Source: JAHZMA01 sp965205905 (GTDB lineage Bacteria; Pseudomonadota; Alphaproteobacteria; JABAAW01; JAHZMA01). Taken from it: 64,000 nucleotides of DNA. Location of the stretch: the NCBI GenBank assembly GCA_965205905.1, contig CBDBHZ010000010.1, positions 124,001-188,000 of the forward strand, written 5' to 3'. Positions within the stretch are counted from its first letter, which is position 1; each line of letters starts with the position of its first letter. Positions 43,473 to 52,254 of the stretch are shown piece by piece. The translations under genes were made by a program, and so were the position numbers. The notes below the pieces were generated by a model that worked only from the letters and a program-made list of their open reading frames with translations, ran no database searches and was not told where the DNA came from.

Positions 43473-45686
43473 ATGGCAGAGAGTAACCAAGCGGCGCAAA
43501 ATAATCCAGCCGCCGATAATTCAGCAACAGCGGGGGCAGGTGCGAATCCTGCTGGCGCAACGGCGACGACAGCCGCAAATATTGGCGGATTCTCACCTGT
43601 CGACCTGATGAATCGCGCAGGTCAGCTGAAAGAACTCACCATGCCGATTGGCGTGATGTGCGTGTTGGTGTTATTACTTTTACCGCTTGCACCATGGGTG
43701 CTAGATATTTCACTGGTGATTTCAATCGCCTTTGGCTTTTTGATTTTGCTAACTGTCATGCTTGTTACCAGCCCGCTTGAACTTAATTCTTTTCCAACAA
43801 TTTTGCTGATTTCCACCATGTTGCGACTGGGGTTGAATGTTGCCTCCACACGGCTGATTCTATCAGAAGGGCATAATGGCACGGGGGCTGCGGGCGATGT
43901 GATTCAAGCATTTGGGCAGTTTTTAACAGGTGGCAATTATGTAACAGGTATTATCATTTTCATCATTTTGGTGATTATCAATTTCGTTGTGATTACCAAA
44001 GGTGCGGGCAGGATTGCTGAAGTTGCCGCCAGATTCACATTAGATGCGATGCCGGGCAAGCAATTAGCGATTGATGCCGATTTATCAGCAGGCTTGATTG
44101 ATGAGGGCGAAGCCAAATCGCGCCGTAAAGGGCTAGAACAAGAGAGTAATTTTTATGGCTCGATGGATGGTGCGTCAAAATTTGTGCGTGGCGATGCGAT
44201 TGCAGGCTTGCTCATCACCATCATCAACATTATTGGTGGCATTATCATTGGTGTGGCGCAAGGCGGTTTAAGTTTTGGGCAAGCGGCTGAAACCTATACC
44301 ATCTTAACAGTCGGCGATGGTTTGGTGAGTCAAATCCCCGCTTTGGTGATTTCGATTGCCGCTGGTTTCTTGGTAACCAAAGCCAATACTGATACTGAAA
44401 ATTCACAAAGTGTGATTGGCAAGCAATTAGGCGGTAATTATAAAGCATTATGGCTATTGACTGGCATTTTATTTGTGCTAGGCGCGCTTGTGCCACAAAT
44501 GCCAACTTTTCCATTTTTATTGATTGCCACTATCACGGGCAGTTTTGCCTTTATCGCCGTGCGTAAAGCGCGTTTGGCAGTACAGCAAGCGGCAGAAGCC
44601 GAAGCATTGGCTGATGCACCTGCCACCGAAGAGAGTGAAGAGAGCAAAGAGGGCAATATCAGCCAAACATTGCAGATTGACCATATCAGGCTAGAGCTTG
44701 GCTATGGCTTGCTATCGTTGATTAATAAAGATACCGACCAGCAACTGCCCGCGCAAATTAAGGCGTTACGCAAATCATTGGCAAGCGATTATGGCTTTGT
44801 GATGCCAGCGGTGCGAATCCATGATAATTTGCAATTGCCTGCCAATTCTTATGGTATTTTGGTGAAAGAAATTGAAGTGGCACGGGCTGATTTGCGCCCG
44901 AATATGATTTTGGCGATGGACCCGAATGGTGATAAGATTACGCTGAGTGGTGAAGATGCCAAAGACCCAATTTTTGGGTTAGATGCCAAATGGATTAGTA
45001 CACAAAACCGTGATGAAGCGATATTTCGCGGGCTAACAGTGGTCGATAACACCACCATTATTACGACTCACCTTACCGAATTAATTAAAGATAATATGGG
45101 TGATTTGCTTTCTTATTCTGAAACTCAAAAATTGCTGAACACCCTATCAGAAAGCCAAGATGATTTCGTGAAAGAAATGATACCCGGTAAATTTGATATT
45201 GGCTTGCTGACCACTGTGTTACGTGCTTTGTTGAATGAACGCTCTAGTATCCGCGATTTAAGCACGATTATGGAAGCGATGGCTGATGCCAAAGCGGCAA
45301 CCCGTTCGGTGATGCTAATGGTAGAGCATGTAAGGCAGAGATTAGGCAGACAGATTTGTCACCAAAATCAGCATAGTGATGGCAAATTATATCTGGTAAC
45401 GCTCACCCCCAGATGGGAGCAAAATTTTACCGAAGCCTTGCGTGGTGATGGTGAGGAGAAACAATTAGCGATTCCACCTAGCCAGTTGCATGAATTTATG
45501 CAAGCGATTCGCGAACAATTTAATCAGGTGGCATCAGATCATGGCGTTACCGCAGTGTTATGCGTTAGCCCTGTGTTGCGCCCTTATGTGCGTTCTATCA
45601 TTGAACGTTTTCGCCCCCAAACCATTGTGATGTCGCAGGCAGAGATTCACCCTAAAGTGATGATACAAACTGTCGCGCAAATTTAA
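43473..45686 (+). CDS. flhA: Flagellar biosynthesis protein FlhA
   Basis: A 737-residue export-gate protein. An Ala/Asn-rich N-terminal extension of about 45 residues precedes the usual membrane helices; the FHIPEP-family region RLGLNVASTRLILSEGH, FVVITKGAGRIAEVAARFTLDAMPGKQ and the cytoplasmic linker ALDADLSAGLIDEGEAKSRR-like segment are present. The C-terminal domain, which docks chaperone-substrate complexes, has FRGLTVVDNTTIITTHL. The extension is longer than usual; otherwise typical. Confidence 0.95.
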   Translation: MAESNQAAQNNPAADNSATAGAGANPAGATATTAANIGGFSPVDLMNRAGQLKELTMPIGVMCVLVLLLLPLAPWVLDISLVISIAFGFLILLTVMLVTSPLELNSFPTILLISTMLRLGLNVASTRLILSEGHNGTGAAGDVIQAFGQFLTGGNYVTGIIIFIILVIINFVVITKGAGRIAEVAARFTLDAMPGKQLAIDADLSAGLIDEGEAKSRRKGLEQESNFYGSMDGASKFVRGDAIAGLLITIINIIGGIIIGVAQGGLSFGQAAETYTILTVGDGLVSQIPALVISIAAGFLVTKANTDTENSQSVIGKQLGGNYKALWLLTGILFVLGALVPQMPTFPFLLIATITGSFAFIAVRKARLAVQQAAEAEALADAPATEESEESKEGNISQTLQIDHIRLELGYGLLSLINKDTDQQLPAQIKALRKSLASDYGFVMPAVRIHDNLQLPANSYGILVKEIEVARADLRPNMILAMDPNGDKITLSGEDAKDPIFGLDAKWISTQNRDEAIFRGLTVVDNTTIITTHLTELIKDNMGDLLSYSETQKLLNTLSESQDDFVKEMIPGKFDIGLLTTVLRALLNERSSIRDLSTIMEAMADAKAATRSVMLMVEHVRQRLGRQICHQNQHSDGKLYLVTLTPRWEQNFTEALRGDGEEKQLAIPPSQLHEFMQAIREQFNQVASDHGVTAVLCVSPVLRPYVRSIIERFRPQTIVMSQAEIHPKVMIQTVAQI

Positions 45687-45698
45687 TGATATGATAAG

Positions 45699-47471
45699 AT
45701 GCGCCTAAAAACCTTTGAAGCCAAAAGCTATCAAGAAGTTAGAAAAAAAGTAGTCGATGCTTTAGGTGATGATGCGATTATTTCCAATATTCGCGAACAT
45801 GATGGTATCCATCAAATCACATGTGTGGTTGACCCTGATGAATCTGAAAAGCAGGTGCAAAAGGGACATGCCGCGCCATCATGGCAGATTGAGGCAATAC
45901 ATCACGCGCTACAATGGCATCAATTACCACTGGATATGAGCGATAGTCTGATTGATGATATTCTATCAAACAAGGGCAAAAAAAATATTGGCGATACGCT
46001 CACAATGGGGTTACGGCATGGTTTTAAGTTTGAACCCTTAGATAAATTTATCGTGCAAGGGCGACCGATTTTATTGTTTGGACCGCCGGGTATGGGCAAG
46101 ACGGTTACGGCAGCAAAATTGGCACTTCACGCCCAAACGCTTGATAAACCGCCAACATTAATTGCCGCTGATATGATACGCACAGGCGGTGTGGAACAAT
46201 TAGAGCTCTATGCTGAAAAGCTAGATGTGCCATTTCGTCCCTGTTTGCATAGTGATAAATTAGGCTATATTTTAAGCAGTCTGGCAGAAGATGAGGTGGC
46301 GATTATTGATACACCGGGGATTAACCCGTTTCGGCAAGATGATTTATCAATTTTGAAAGAATTGATTGATAATCAAAATATCTTAACAGTGCTGGTATTC
46401 TCAACCCTGATTGATACCCAAGCGGGGATTGATATTGCCGAAGCCTTAAGCAAGCGGGTGGAAACGCATCATCTGATTGTAACGGGCGAAGATATTGACC
46501 GCCGATTAGGGCGGGTATTGGCGATTGCCGAACAACAACAATTACGGCTGGCGCATTATAGCCCGCGTGCTGAAATTGTTGATGGGCTTGCTGATTTTTC
46601 AGCCCCGAAATTATCAGAATTACTGCTGGCTGATATACCGAACGCGCCCAAGCGCAAAAAAGATGCGGAAGAAACCGAACAATCCCCTGCAACACCCGCA
46701 ATGCAAAAAATTGAAGCGACTCCCGATATATGCGATAATTTGGTGGTGATTGCATCGGGCAAAGGCGGGGTCGGCAAAACATTCATGGCAGCATCGCTTG
46801 CAGGGGCATTAGGCAAATCGGGGCATAAAACCTTGCTATTTGATGGTGATTTAGGGCTTGCCAATATTGATATTCAGATAGGCTTGCGCCCCAAATGCGA
46901 TTTAGGGAAAGTCTTTAAGGGCGAGGCTCAGCTAGAAGATGCCATCACCAGAACCAAATTTTTTGATGTGATTGCGGGCAGGTCGGGCGCATCATCACTC
47001 ACCAATTTACCGCTTCATAAAATCAAGAATATTTATCGCATATTGGAAGAAAAAATATGTCCGCATTACGATATTGTGCTTGCCGATATGGGCGCAGGGC
47101 TTGAAGAGCATATCCGTTATATTTCGGGGCGCGCCAAAATTACGGTGGTGATTGCCAATGATGAGCCGACCGCCCTCACCGATGCCTATGCTTTTATTAA
47201 GGTGATGATTCGGCAAAAGCCTTTCCTTAATATTAAAGTTTTGGTGAATTCGGCAGAAAACGACAGGCAGGGCGAGCGCACCTATAAAACATTGGGGCAG
47301 ACCTGTAAAAACTTCCTACAGATGCAGCCAGAATTATTAGGTATTGTCAAACGCGATAAAACAGTGCATGATAGTATCCGAGCGCAGAAATTGCTGTTTG
47401 AACATGCACCCAATGCAAAAATCAGCAAAGATATTCAGCGCATCGCCGAAAATTTATGGAATAAGGTGTGA
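45699..47471 (+). CDS. FlhF-FlhG fusion protein
   Basis: A single 590-residue reading frame. Residues 1-45 (MRLKTFEAKSYQEVRKKVVD) match the FlhF N-terminus; 120-330 form an SRP-type GTPase-like domain with P-loop GPPGMGKT (128-135), AADMIRTGGVEQL and IDTPGINP. The G4 TKxD guanine motif is missing: the place reads VTGEDIDRR (from 261). A linker of about 35 residues leads to a MinD/FlhG domain with deviant Walker A ASGKGGVGKT (about 352-361), FDGDLGLANIDIQ and LADMGAGL. FlhF and FlhG normally are separate proteins and set flagellar position and number. The FlhG N-terminal DQAxxLR helix that stimulates FlhF is not seen. Confidence 0.88.
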   Translation: MRLKTFEAKSYQEVRKKVVDALGDDAIISNIREHDGIHQITCVVDPDESEKQVQKGHAAPSWQIEAIHHALQWHQLPLDMSDSLIDDILSNKGKKNIGDTLTMGLRHGFKFEPLDKFIVQGRPILLFGPPGMGKTVTAAKLALHAQTLDKPPTLIAADMIRTGGVEQLELYAEKLDVPFRPCLHSDKLGYILSSLAEDEVAIIDTPGINPFRQDDLSILKELIDNQNILTVLVFSTLIDTQAGIDIAEALSKRVETHHLIVTGEDIDRRLGRVLAIAEQQQLRLAHYSPRAEIVDGLADFSAPKLSELLLADIPNAPKRKKDAEETEQSPATPAMQKIEATPDICDNLVVIASGKGGVGKTFMAASLAGALGKSGHKTLLFDGDLGLANIDIQIGLRPKCDLGKVFKGEAQLEDAITRTKFFDVIAGRSGASSLTNLPLHKIKNIYRILEEKICPHYDIVLADMGAGLEEHIRYISGRAKITVVIANDEPTALTDAYAFIKVMIRQKPFLNIKVLVNSAENDRQGERTYKTLGQTCKNFLQMQPELLGIVKRDKTVHDSIRAQKLLFEHAPNAKISKDIQRIAENLWNKV

Positions 47472-47477
47472 TAAAAC

Positions 47478-48482
47478 ATGACGGGCATCAATCATCTGCC
47501 AACAAATCATCTAGCGTTGCTTAATAGTAATATTTTGCATAAAAGTGGGGGATTGCAGAATCACTCAGTGAAAAATCAAGCGCAACAACAAGCTCAGAAT
47601 AATTTACAGCAACAAACACCACAACAACAGGCATTTCAGCAAACGCAATTGTTACCCCGAAAGCCGTCACAGGCAACACCGCAACAAAATATACTGCCAC
47701 AATTATCACATGCGATTCGCAATCCCATCAGTCTAACGCCTATCGGCAACGCTGTTTCAGTGTCAGCTATTCTGCCCGAAGTCAGCCAGATTTTTAGCCA
47801 AATCAGTGATTTACTGGTGCAGAATAATACGGCATCATTAGTGAAGTTTCAGCAAAATATACCGAATTTGAACCAGCAAAATTTTGCTCAAAAGATAGTG
47901 CAATACCTTGTCCAAATCGGCAAGGGTGGTGAGCATTATCAATCATTGTTGGAAGGTTTGCATCTGAATCAAAGTCTGGATAAGCGATTAAAGCAATTAT
48001 TCGGGCGTTTGGAACAATTATCGCGGCAAATTCTTAACGATAAAGATGGTGATGCTTGGCAAAGACTCTTCTTGCCGTTATTGAGTGATAAGCAGATGCA
48101 ATTTATCACTTTTTATGTGCCGTATCATGGGCAAGAAAAACCCAAGCAAAATCCCAAGCAAAATGAGAAGCAGAAACAAGAAAGCCGTGAAAAAAAGGAA
48201 AAACAAGATAAGAAAACCCAACGTTTTATTTTGAGTTTTGATTTTTCAGGCACGGGCATGATTGAAATTGATTTATATATGGAACAAGAAAAAAGGATTT
48301 ATATGGTGTTACGCACGCTTAAAAAAGTTGACGCAGAAATTCAGCAAATGATGCGGGCATTGATTGAAAATGTTACCGCATCAATGGGGTTAGATGGTTT
48401 TTTAGCATTTCAGCAAGCAACAACATTGATTGAAATGCCATTAGATGCAAGTGCGAATATATTATGCGGGAAGATATTGTAA
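47478..48482 (+). CDS. FliK-like hook-length control protein
   Basis: A 334-residue protein with a Gln-rich disordered N-terminal part (residues 20-80; QQQAQNNLQQQTPQQQAF), a middle helical segment, and a C-terminal region, TQRFILSFDFSGTGMIEIDL to MRALIENVTASMGLDGF, that resembles the Flg_hook (FliK C-terminal) domain. A Lys/Glu-rich insert (KQKQESREKKEKQDKKT) lies before that domain. FliK measures hook length and triggers the FlhB switch. Position in a flagellar run supports the call, but similarity is by pattern only. It overlaps the next gene as TAATG. Confidence 0.6.
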   Translation: MTGINHLPTNHLALLNSNILHKSGGLQNHSVKNQAQQQAQNNLQQQTPQQQAFQQTQLLPRKPSQATPQQNILPQLSHAIRNPISLTPIGNAVSVSAILPEVSQIFSQISDLLVQNNTASLVKFQQNIPNLNQQNFAQKIVQYLVQIGKGGEHYQSLLEGLHLNQSLDKRLKQLFGRLEQLSRQILNDKDGDAWQRLFLPLLSDKQMQFITFYVPYHGQEKPKQNPKQNEKQKQESREKKEKQDKKTQRFILSFDFSGTGMIEIDLYMEQEKRIYMVLRTLKKVDAEIQQMMRALIENVTASMGLDGFLAFQQATTLIEMPLDASANILCGKIL

Positions 48483-48910
48483 TGCCAAATGATAATATGA
48501 ATAGTGATAATAGGCGCGAATGGCTCCCGCGTGACGATATTCGCACCAATCCCTTTAAGCCCCATCGCGTGGCACGCGTGCCAACCCGTATCAGCTTTAT
48601 CCGCCAATTAGAGGGTAAAATAGAATTGATTATCAGCTATATTCCGCATAAATTACTGATTGACTATCAATCGCTTGATGAGTGGTTAGGGCATTATCAG
48701 GAATATGATGCACCGCTGGAACATTTGGCAATGCAATTAATAGATGACCTTAATAACGAAATTGTGCCTTATTGGGTATCGGTAGAATTAGATGATAAAA
48801 CGGGCTATCGTATTTTAACCGAAGATTGTCAGCCAAATTGGCGCGGTAAAACCATCATCATGCCCGAAGCATCACAACGTAGTTTCAATCGGTTGATGCG
48901 TAGCTTTTAA
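48482..48910 (+). CDS. Flagellar-run protein of unknown function, possibly QueF-like T-fold
   Basis: A 142-residue protein. The central stretch IELIISYIPHKLLIDYQSLD, then EWLGHYQEYDAPLEHLAMQLIDDL, recalls the layout of QueF (a strand ending YIP, then SLxxYL, then a helix). The QueF catalytic Cys and the ESKSLK and HED substrate residues are absent, so nitrile-reductase activity is unlikely. Fold assignment is a guess from pattern. The start is the ATG of TAATG overlapping the fliK-like gene (GGGAAG upstream), so it belongs to the flagellar transcript. Convergent with the autotransporter gene, 7 bases away. Confidence 0.5.
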   Translation: MPNDNMNSDNRREWLPRDDIRTNPFKPHRVARVPTRISFIRQLEGKIELIISYIPHKLLIDYQSLDEWLGHYQEYDAPLEHLAMQLIDDLNNEIVPYWVSVELDDKTGYRILTEDCQPNWRGKTIIMPEASQRSFNRLMRSF

Positions 48911-48917
48911 TCAATGT

Positions 48918-51578
48918 TTAAAATTCGGCTTTAATACCGCTTAATAAAGTGGTTTGATGCACGCCCCCCTGATGCTGATAATTTTCATCATAGGCAAGGG
49001 TGGTGAATAAATCCATCATGTCATTGAGCGGGGTTTGATAGGTAACGCTTAATTGCTGATGGCGATGTTGGCTTGAAAGCGGATAATGTTGCGTTACATT
49101 ATAGAATGAGCCATCGGTTTTGTAACCATTGACACTATTTTGTGTGAGGGTGCCTGTGCGGATACCGAATTTTGTGGTCAATTCAATGGCAAAACTATCA
49201 TCATTACGGATGAGGTGATTGCCGCTTAAACCAATCTGATAGCGGTTTGCTGATAAATTATTGATTGACACAAAATCCTGATATGCCATCAAAACATCGG
49301 TGCGATAATCAGTATAGTTAACATGCAAGAATAATTCACGCTTGAATTTTCCTTGCCATCTATCATGTTTCAAAATAATATTGCCTGCCCTATCTTGATT
49401 GCGCTGATTATTGTTGACAGAATTCGGCTTTAGCAAGTTAGGCTTTAACAGGGAATGGGTGATGCTAATATCGGTAAAGCCTGTATGGCTTTGGTCGCGA
49501 ATGGCATAAGCACCGAAGCTTTGCGTGCCTAAAAATTGCTGATGCTCATCAAGCCTGCCATATCCTAATGTAATACTGCTGTGCTGATGATAGGCACTGA
49601 TATGAACACCCATTTCTTCAAATTTGTTGCCAATATCATATTCGCCAGTGAAAATATAGGGCTGTATCGATATTTTGGTTGATAGATGATGAATGCTAGA
49701 AAATTGCATCACATTGTCACCAGTAGGACGAATATAAGCAAATTGTGGCTGAATCGGCGGTGGGCTATTAGGGTCAAAATAAGTACCTGCTGCCACCACG
49801 CCAATTTGTTTTATCGCTTGTTGCTTGTAATCATTATGAAAACGGGCGGTGATTTTGTGTTTGGGCGAAAATTGATGCTGTAATGAAAGCCATTGATAAG
49901 TTTGCCCTTGAAATTGTTGCTGTTCAGGCTGATTAAAAGAAAGTATCGTTTGATTGCTTAATGTTACTTGCTCGGTTGCATCGGAAGCGATAAAATTTTG
50001 CATATAATCGCCCAGATAAAACTCAATATCAGCACGCAATATCTGAGCGGGGGTGGCCACAAATGAGCGGTTATAATCATCACGCACCCCTGTTTGCAAC
50101 TGCTTCTTGCTACCTCCAAAATGGCTAGCAAATGTGATACCGCTCTGTTCTAACAAGCTATACTCACCCTCTTGTACCAGCGGATTATTATCAAACCCTA
50201 CAATGTGCAACACACCTTGTGGGCGCAAGGCTTCTTCTAAATTGATAATACCATGCCCATAGACATCATCAACTCCCTCTTCGCCTAAATCAGTGGCAGT
50301 ATAGAGCAGTAACTCAACAATTTCGTCAGGTGAGAGCGAAGGGAATGCTTGTTTTAACACAGCAATCGACCCGCTAACATAGGGGGCGGCAACTGAAGTG
50401 CCAGATAGATATTCATAGCCATAAGCATCGAATGTTGATTCAAGCTCAAAACCGGGGGCAGCCAAGCAAAATTCTTTGGCAATACCACAGCCATTGCTGA
50501 AACTTTCAATTTTATTGTTATAATCAAGGGCAACCACAGTCAACCACCGCCCTTTAAGGGTATCATCAACGGTAGCATAAGACCCACGAAATGATGGGAT
50601 ATTGGCGTTTTCTTCACCAAAGACATCACTGGCTTTGAGGGTGAGGGTGGGCTTGCCCGCAACATGAGGGTTATCATATAATTCTATCATACCAGTTTCG
50701 CTATTGAACCCGTGATTGCCATTGGCAAATACAGCAATTGTGCCTTGCCCGATGGCATAACGCCATGCCAGATTTTCATCACGAGGCATACGATGATTGC
50801 TGATAGTGTCATCAAGATTTAAGAAATTATTACCGGGCGCACGGGCGTAATAATAGGTTTTACCACTATGGTCAATTTTTGAATAGGCAGTTGAATTCCA
50901 GCTATTGGTGGTGGCGGCAATATGGGGACCTGCCGCTTGAATAATTGCCTGATGAAATTGTTCGGCAGTAACATCTTTATTGCCGTCATTATCAAAAATC
51001 GCAATCGGTTTAATCTTTGCATCATAGGCAACACCCATAATGCCTTTCCCGTTTTTATTACCGCTAATAATACCCGCGATATACGTGCCATGCGAGACAT
51101 CACAACCATCAAAACAGCTGGCAGCATTACTGTGAGATTGCCCGTTTGAAGCATCATAACCATTGATAAAAGAACCTTGCAAATCACTATGTTGGATATG
51201 GATGGGGGTATCGATGATTGAAATAATTTGCCCCTTGCCAGTAAAGTTACGCCGATGGGCATGGCTTGCATTGATTTTACCAAGTCCCTCGGAATCCTTA
51301 TATTCTTCGGTTTTTTCATTTTCAAGCGCTGCCTCGCTTAGTTCATAATAAGCATAATCACTAAAATGGTCATTTTGTATTTTCTCACTGTCACTTGCAG
51401 AAACCAAGACACGGTCGGTGGTTGTGGCGGTGGTTGTGGCATCGGGGTTATTTTTATCACCTCCTGTTTGGCTGAGCGAACAAGCGGTAAGCATAGGCAA
51501 TGCCATAAGCCCCAATATTTGCAATAGCATTATCGGTTTTCTATGGTTGATGGCGTGTTGATACCATGCAACAAACAT
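48918..51578 (-). CDS. Lipidated subtilase (S8) autotransporter
   Basis: 886 residues from the chosen ATG, which has AGGAAGG 7 bases upstream. A signal peptide with lipobox LTAC (about Cys33) would lipidate it. The passenger is an S8 protease: catalytic Asp in QIISIIDTPIHI, His in SHGTYIAGIISG, Ser in LSGTSVAAPYVSGS. The last 300 residues show alternating beta strands and end in GIKAEF, an autotransporter barrel with terminal Phe. The overall plan resembles NalP-type lipidated S8 autotransporters. Likely a surface-exposed or released protease; substrates unknown. Confidence 0.88.
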   Translation of the reverse strand: MFVAWYQHAINHRKPIMLLQILGLMALPMLTACSLSQTGGDKNNPDATTTATTTDRVLVSASDSEKIQNDHFSDYAYYELSEAALENEKTEEYKDSEGLGKINASHAHRRNFTGKGQIISIIDTPIHIQHSDLQGSFINGYDASNGQSHSNAASCFDGCDVSHGTYIAGIISGNKNGKGIMGVAYDAKIKPIAIFDNDGNKDVTAEQFHQAIIQAAGPHIAATTNSWNSTAYSKIDHSGKTYYYARAPGNNFLNLDDTISNHRMPRDENLAWRYAIGQGTIAVFANGNHGFNSETGMIELYDNPHVAGKPTLTLKASDVFGEENANIPSFRGSYATVDDTLKGRWLTVVALDYNNKIESFSNGCGIAKEFCLAAPGFELESTFDAYGYEYLSGTSVAAPYVSGSIAVLKQAFPSLSPDEIVELLLYTATDLGEEGVDDVYGHGIINLEEALRPQGVLHIVGFDNNPLVQEGEYSLLEQSGITFASHFGGSKKQLQTGVRDDYNRSFVATPAQILRADIEFYLGDYMQNFIASDATEQVTLSNQTILSFNQPEQQQFQGQTYQWLSLQHQFSPKHKITARFHNDYKQQAIKQIGVVAAGTYFDPNSPPPIQPQFAYIRPTGDNVMQFSSIHHLSTKISIQPYIFTGEYDIGNKFEEMGVHISAYHQHSSITLGYGRLDEHQQFLGTQSFGAYAIRDQSHTGFTDISITHSLLKPNLLKPNSVNNNQRNQDRAGNIILKHDRWQGKFKRELFLHVNYTDYRTDVLMAYQDFVSINNLSANRYQIGLSGNHLIRNDDSFAIELTTKFGIRTGTLTQNSVNGYKTDGSFYNVTQHYPLSSQHRHQQLSVTYQTPLNDMMDLFTTLAYDENYQHQGGVHQTTLLSGIKAEF

Positions 51579-51734
51579 CTTTATCCTTCCTCTATTCTGA
51601 TTGCCTTGCCACCTATATATTATGTGAGATACACACATAGTGGGCAGGCGATGCGAATAGCCAAAAACTGGGCGCAAAAACCCATTATTTTCATTATAAC
51701 ATAGCATGAGGGTTTTGCAAATTTTTTGTTGATT

Positions 51735-52178
51735 TTATTGCAGTTGACGCATGGTTAAGGCAAAATGAATATCATGTTTCTTGCCTAATTCAAACAGTAG
51801 CTGTTTGCGAAAGGTAAAAATATCAAAATCTGGCTTTGTTTGTCTCTTTTTATAATCATTGATGATGGCGGGGGTAAAGAATCGACTATTAGGGTTACGC
51901 AAATCATCAGTCAAATTTTGTGGAATATTCTCAACCCCTAGGACCCAGCCGAAAATCGCCTCTAATGATGTGGTTAATTTGCGGGGATTATCAAAATTAA
52001 TGGTGTTAATATCATTAGCGGTAATGGTATAGGCGGTTGTTACTTGGTTATGTTTGGCAGGCATATCAAGATTGATACGGCAAGCGGTGATAGCCACCAA
52101 AAGTGCTATTAATAGCAGGATGTTGGTAACGTAATTCAAAATTTTATAAAAAATATGGCGATAAGGGTTAAAAGTCAT
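51735..52178 (-). CDS. Putative lipoprotein
   Basis: A 147-residue protein with a hydrophobic N-terminus (ILLLIALLVAITACR) containing a lipobox-like ITAC. The rest is not recognised; short segments such as YTITANDINTINFDNPRKL could form a small extracytoplasmic domain. It lies 156 bases upstream of the subtilase autotransporter start on the same strand, so they may be expressed together. Function unknown. Confidence 0.55.
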   Translation of the reverse strand: MTFNPYRHIFYKILNYVTNILLLIALLVAITACRINLDMPAKHNQVTTAYTITANDINTINFDNPRKLTTSLEAIFGWVLGVENIPQNLTDDLRNPNSRFFTPAIINDYKKRQTKPDFDIFTFRKQLLFELGKKHDIHFALTMRQLQ

Positions 52179-52254
52179 TGCGGATATGGGGTATAAAGCG
52201 ATAAACTAACATAATAGATGAACACAAAAAATGCAAATGGATACCATCATTAAG

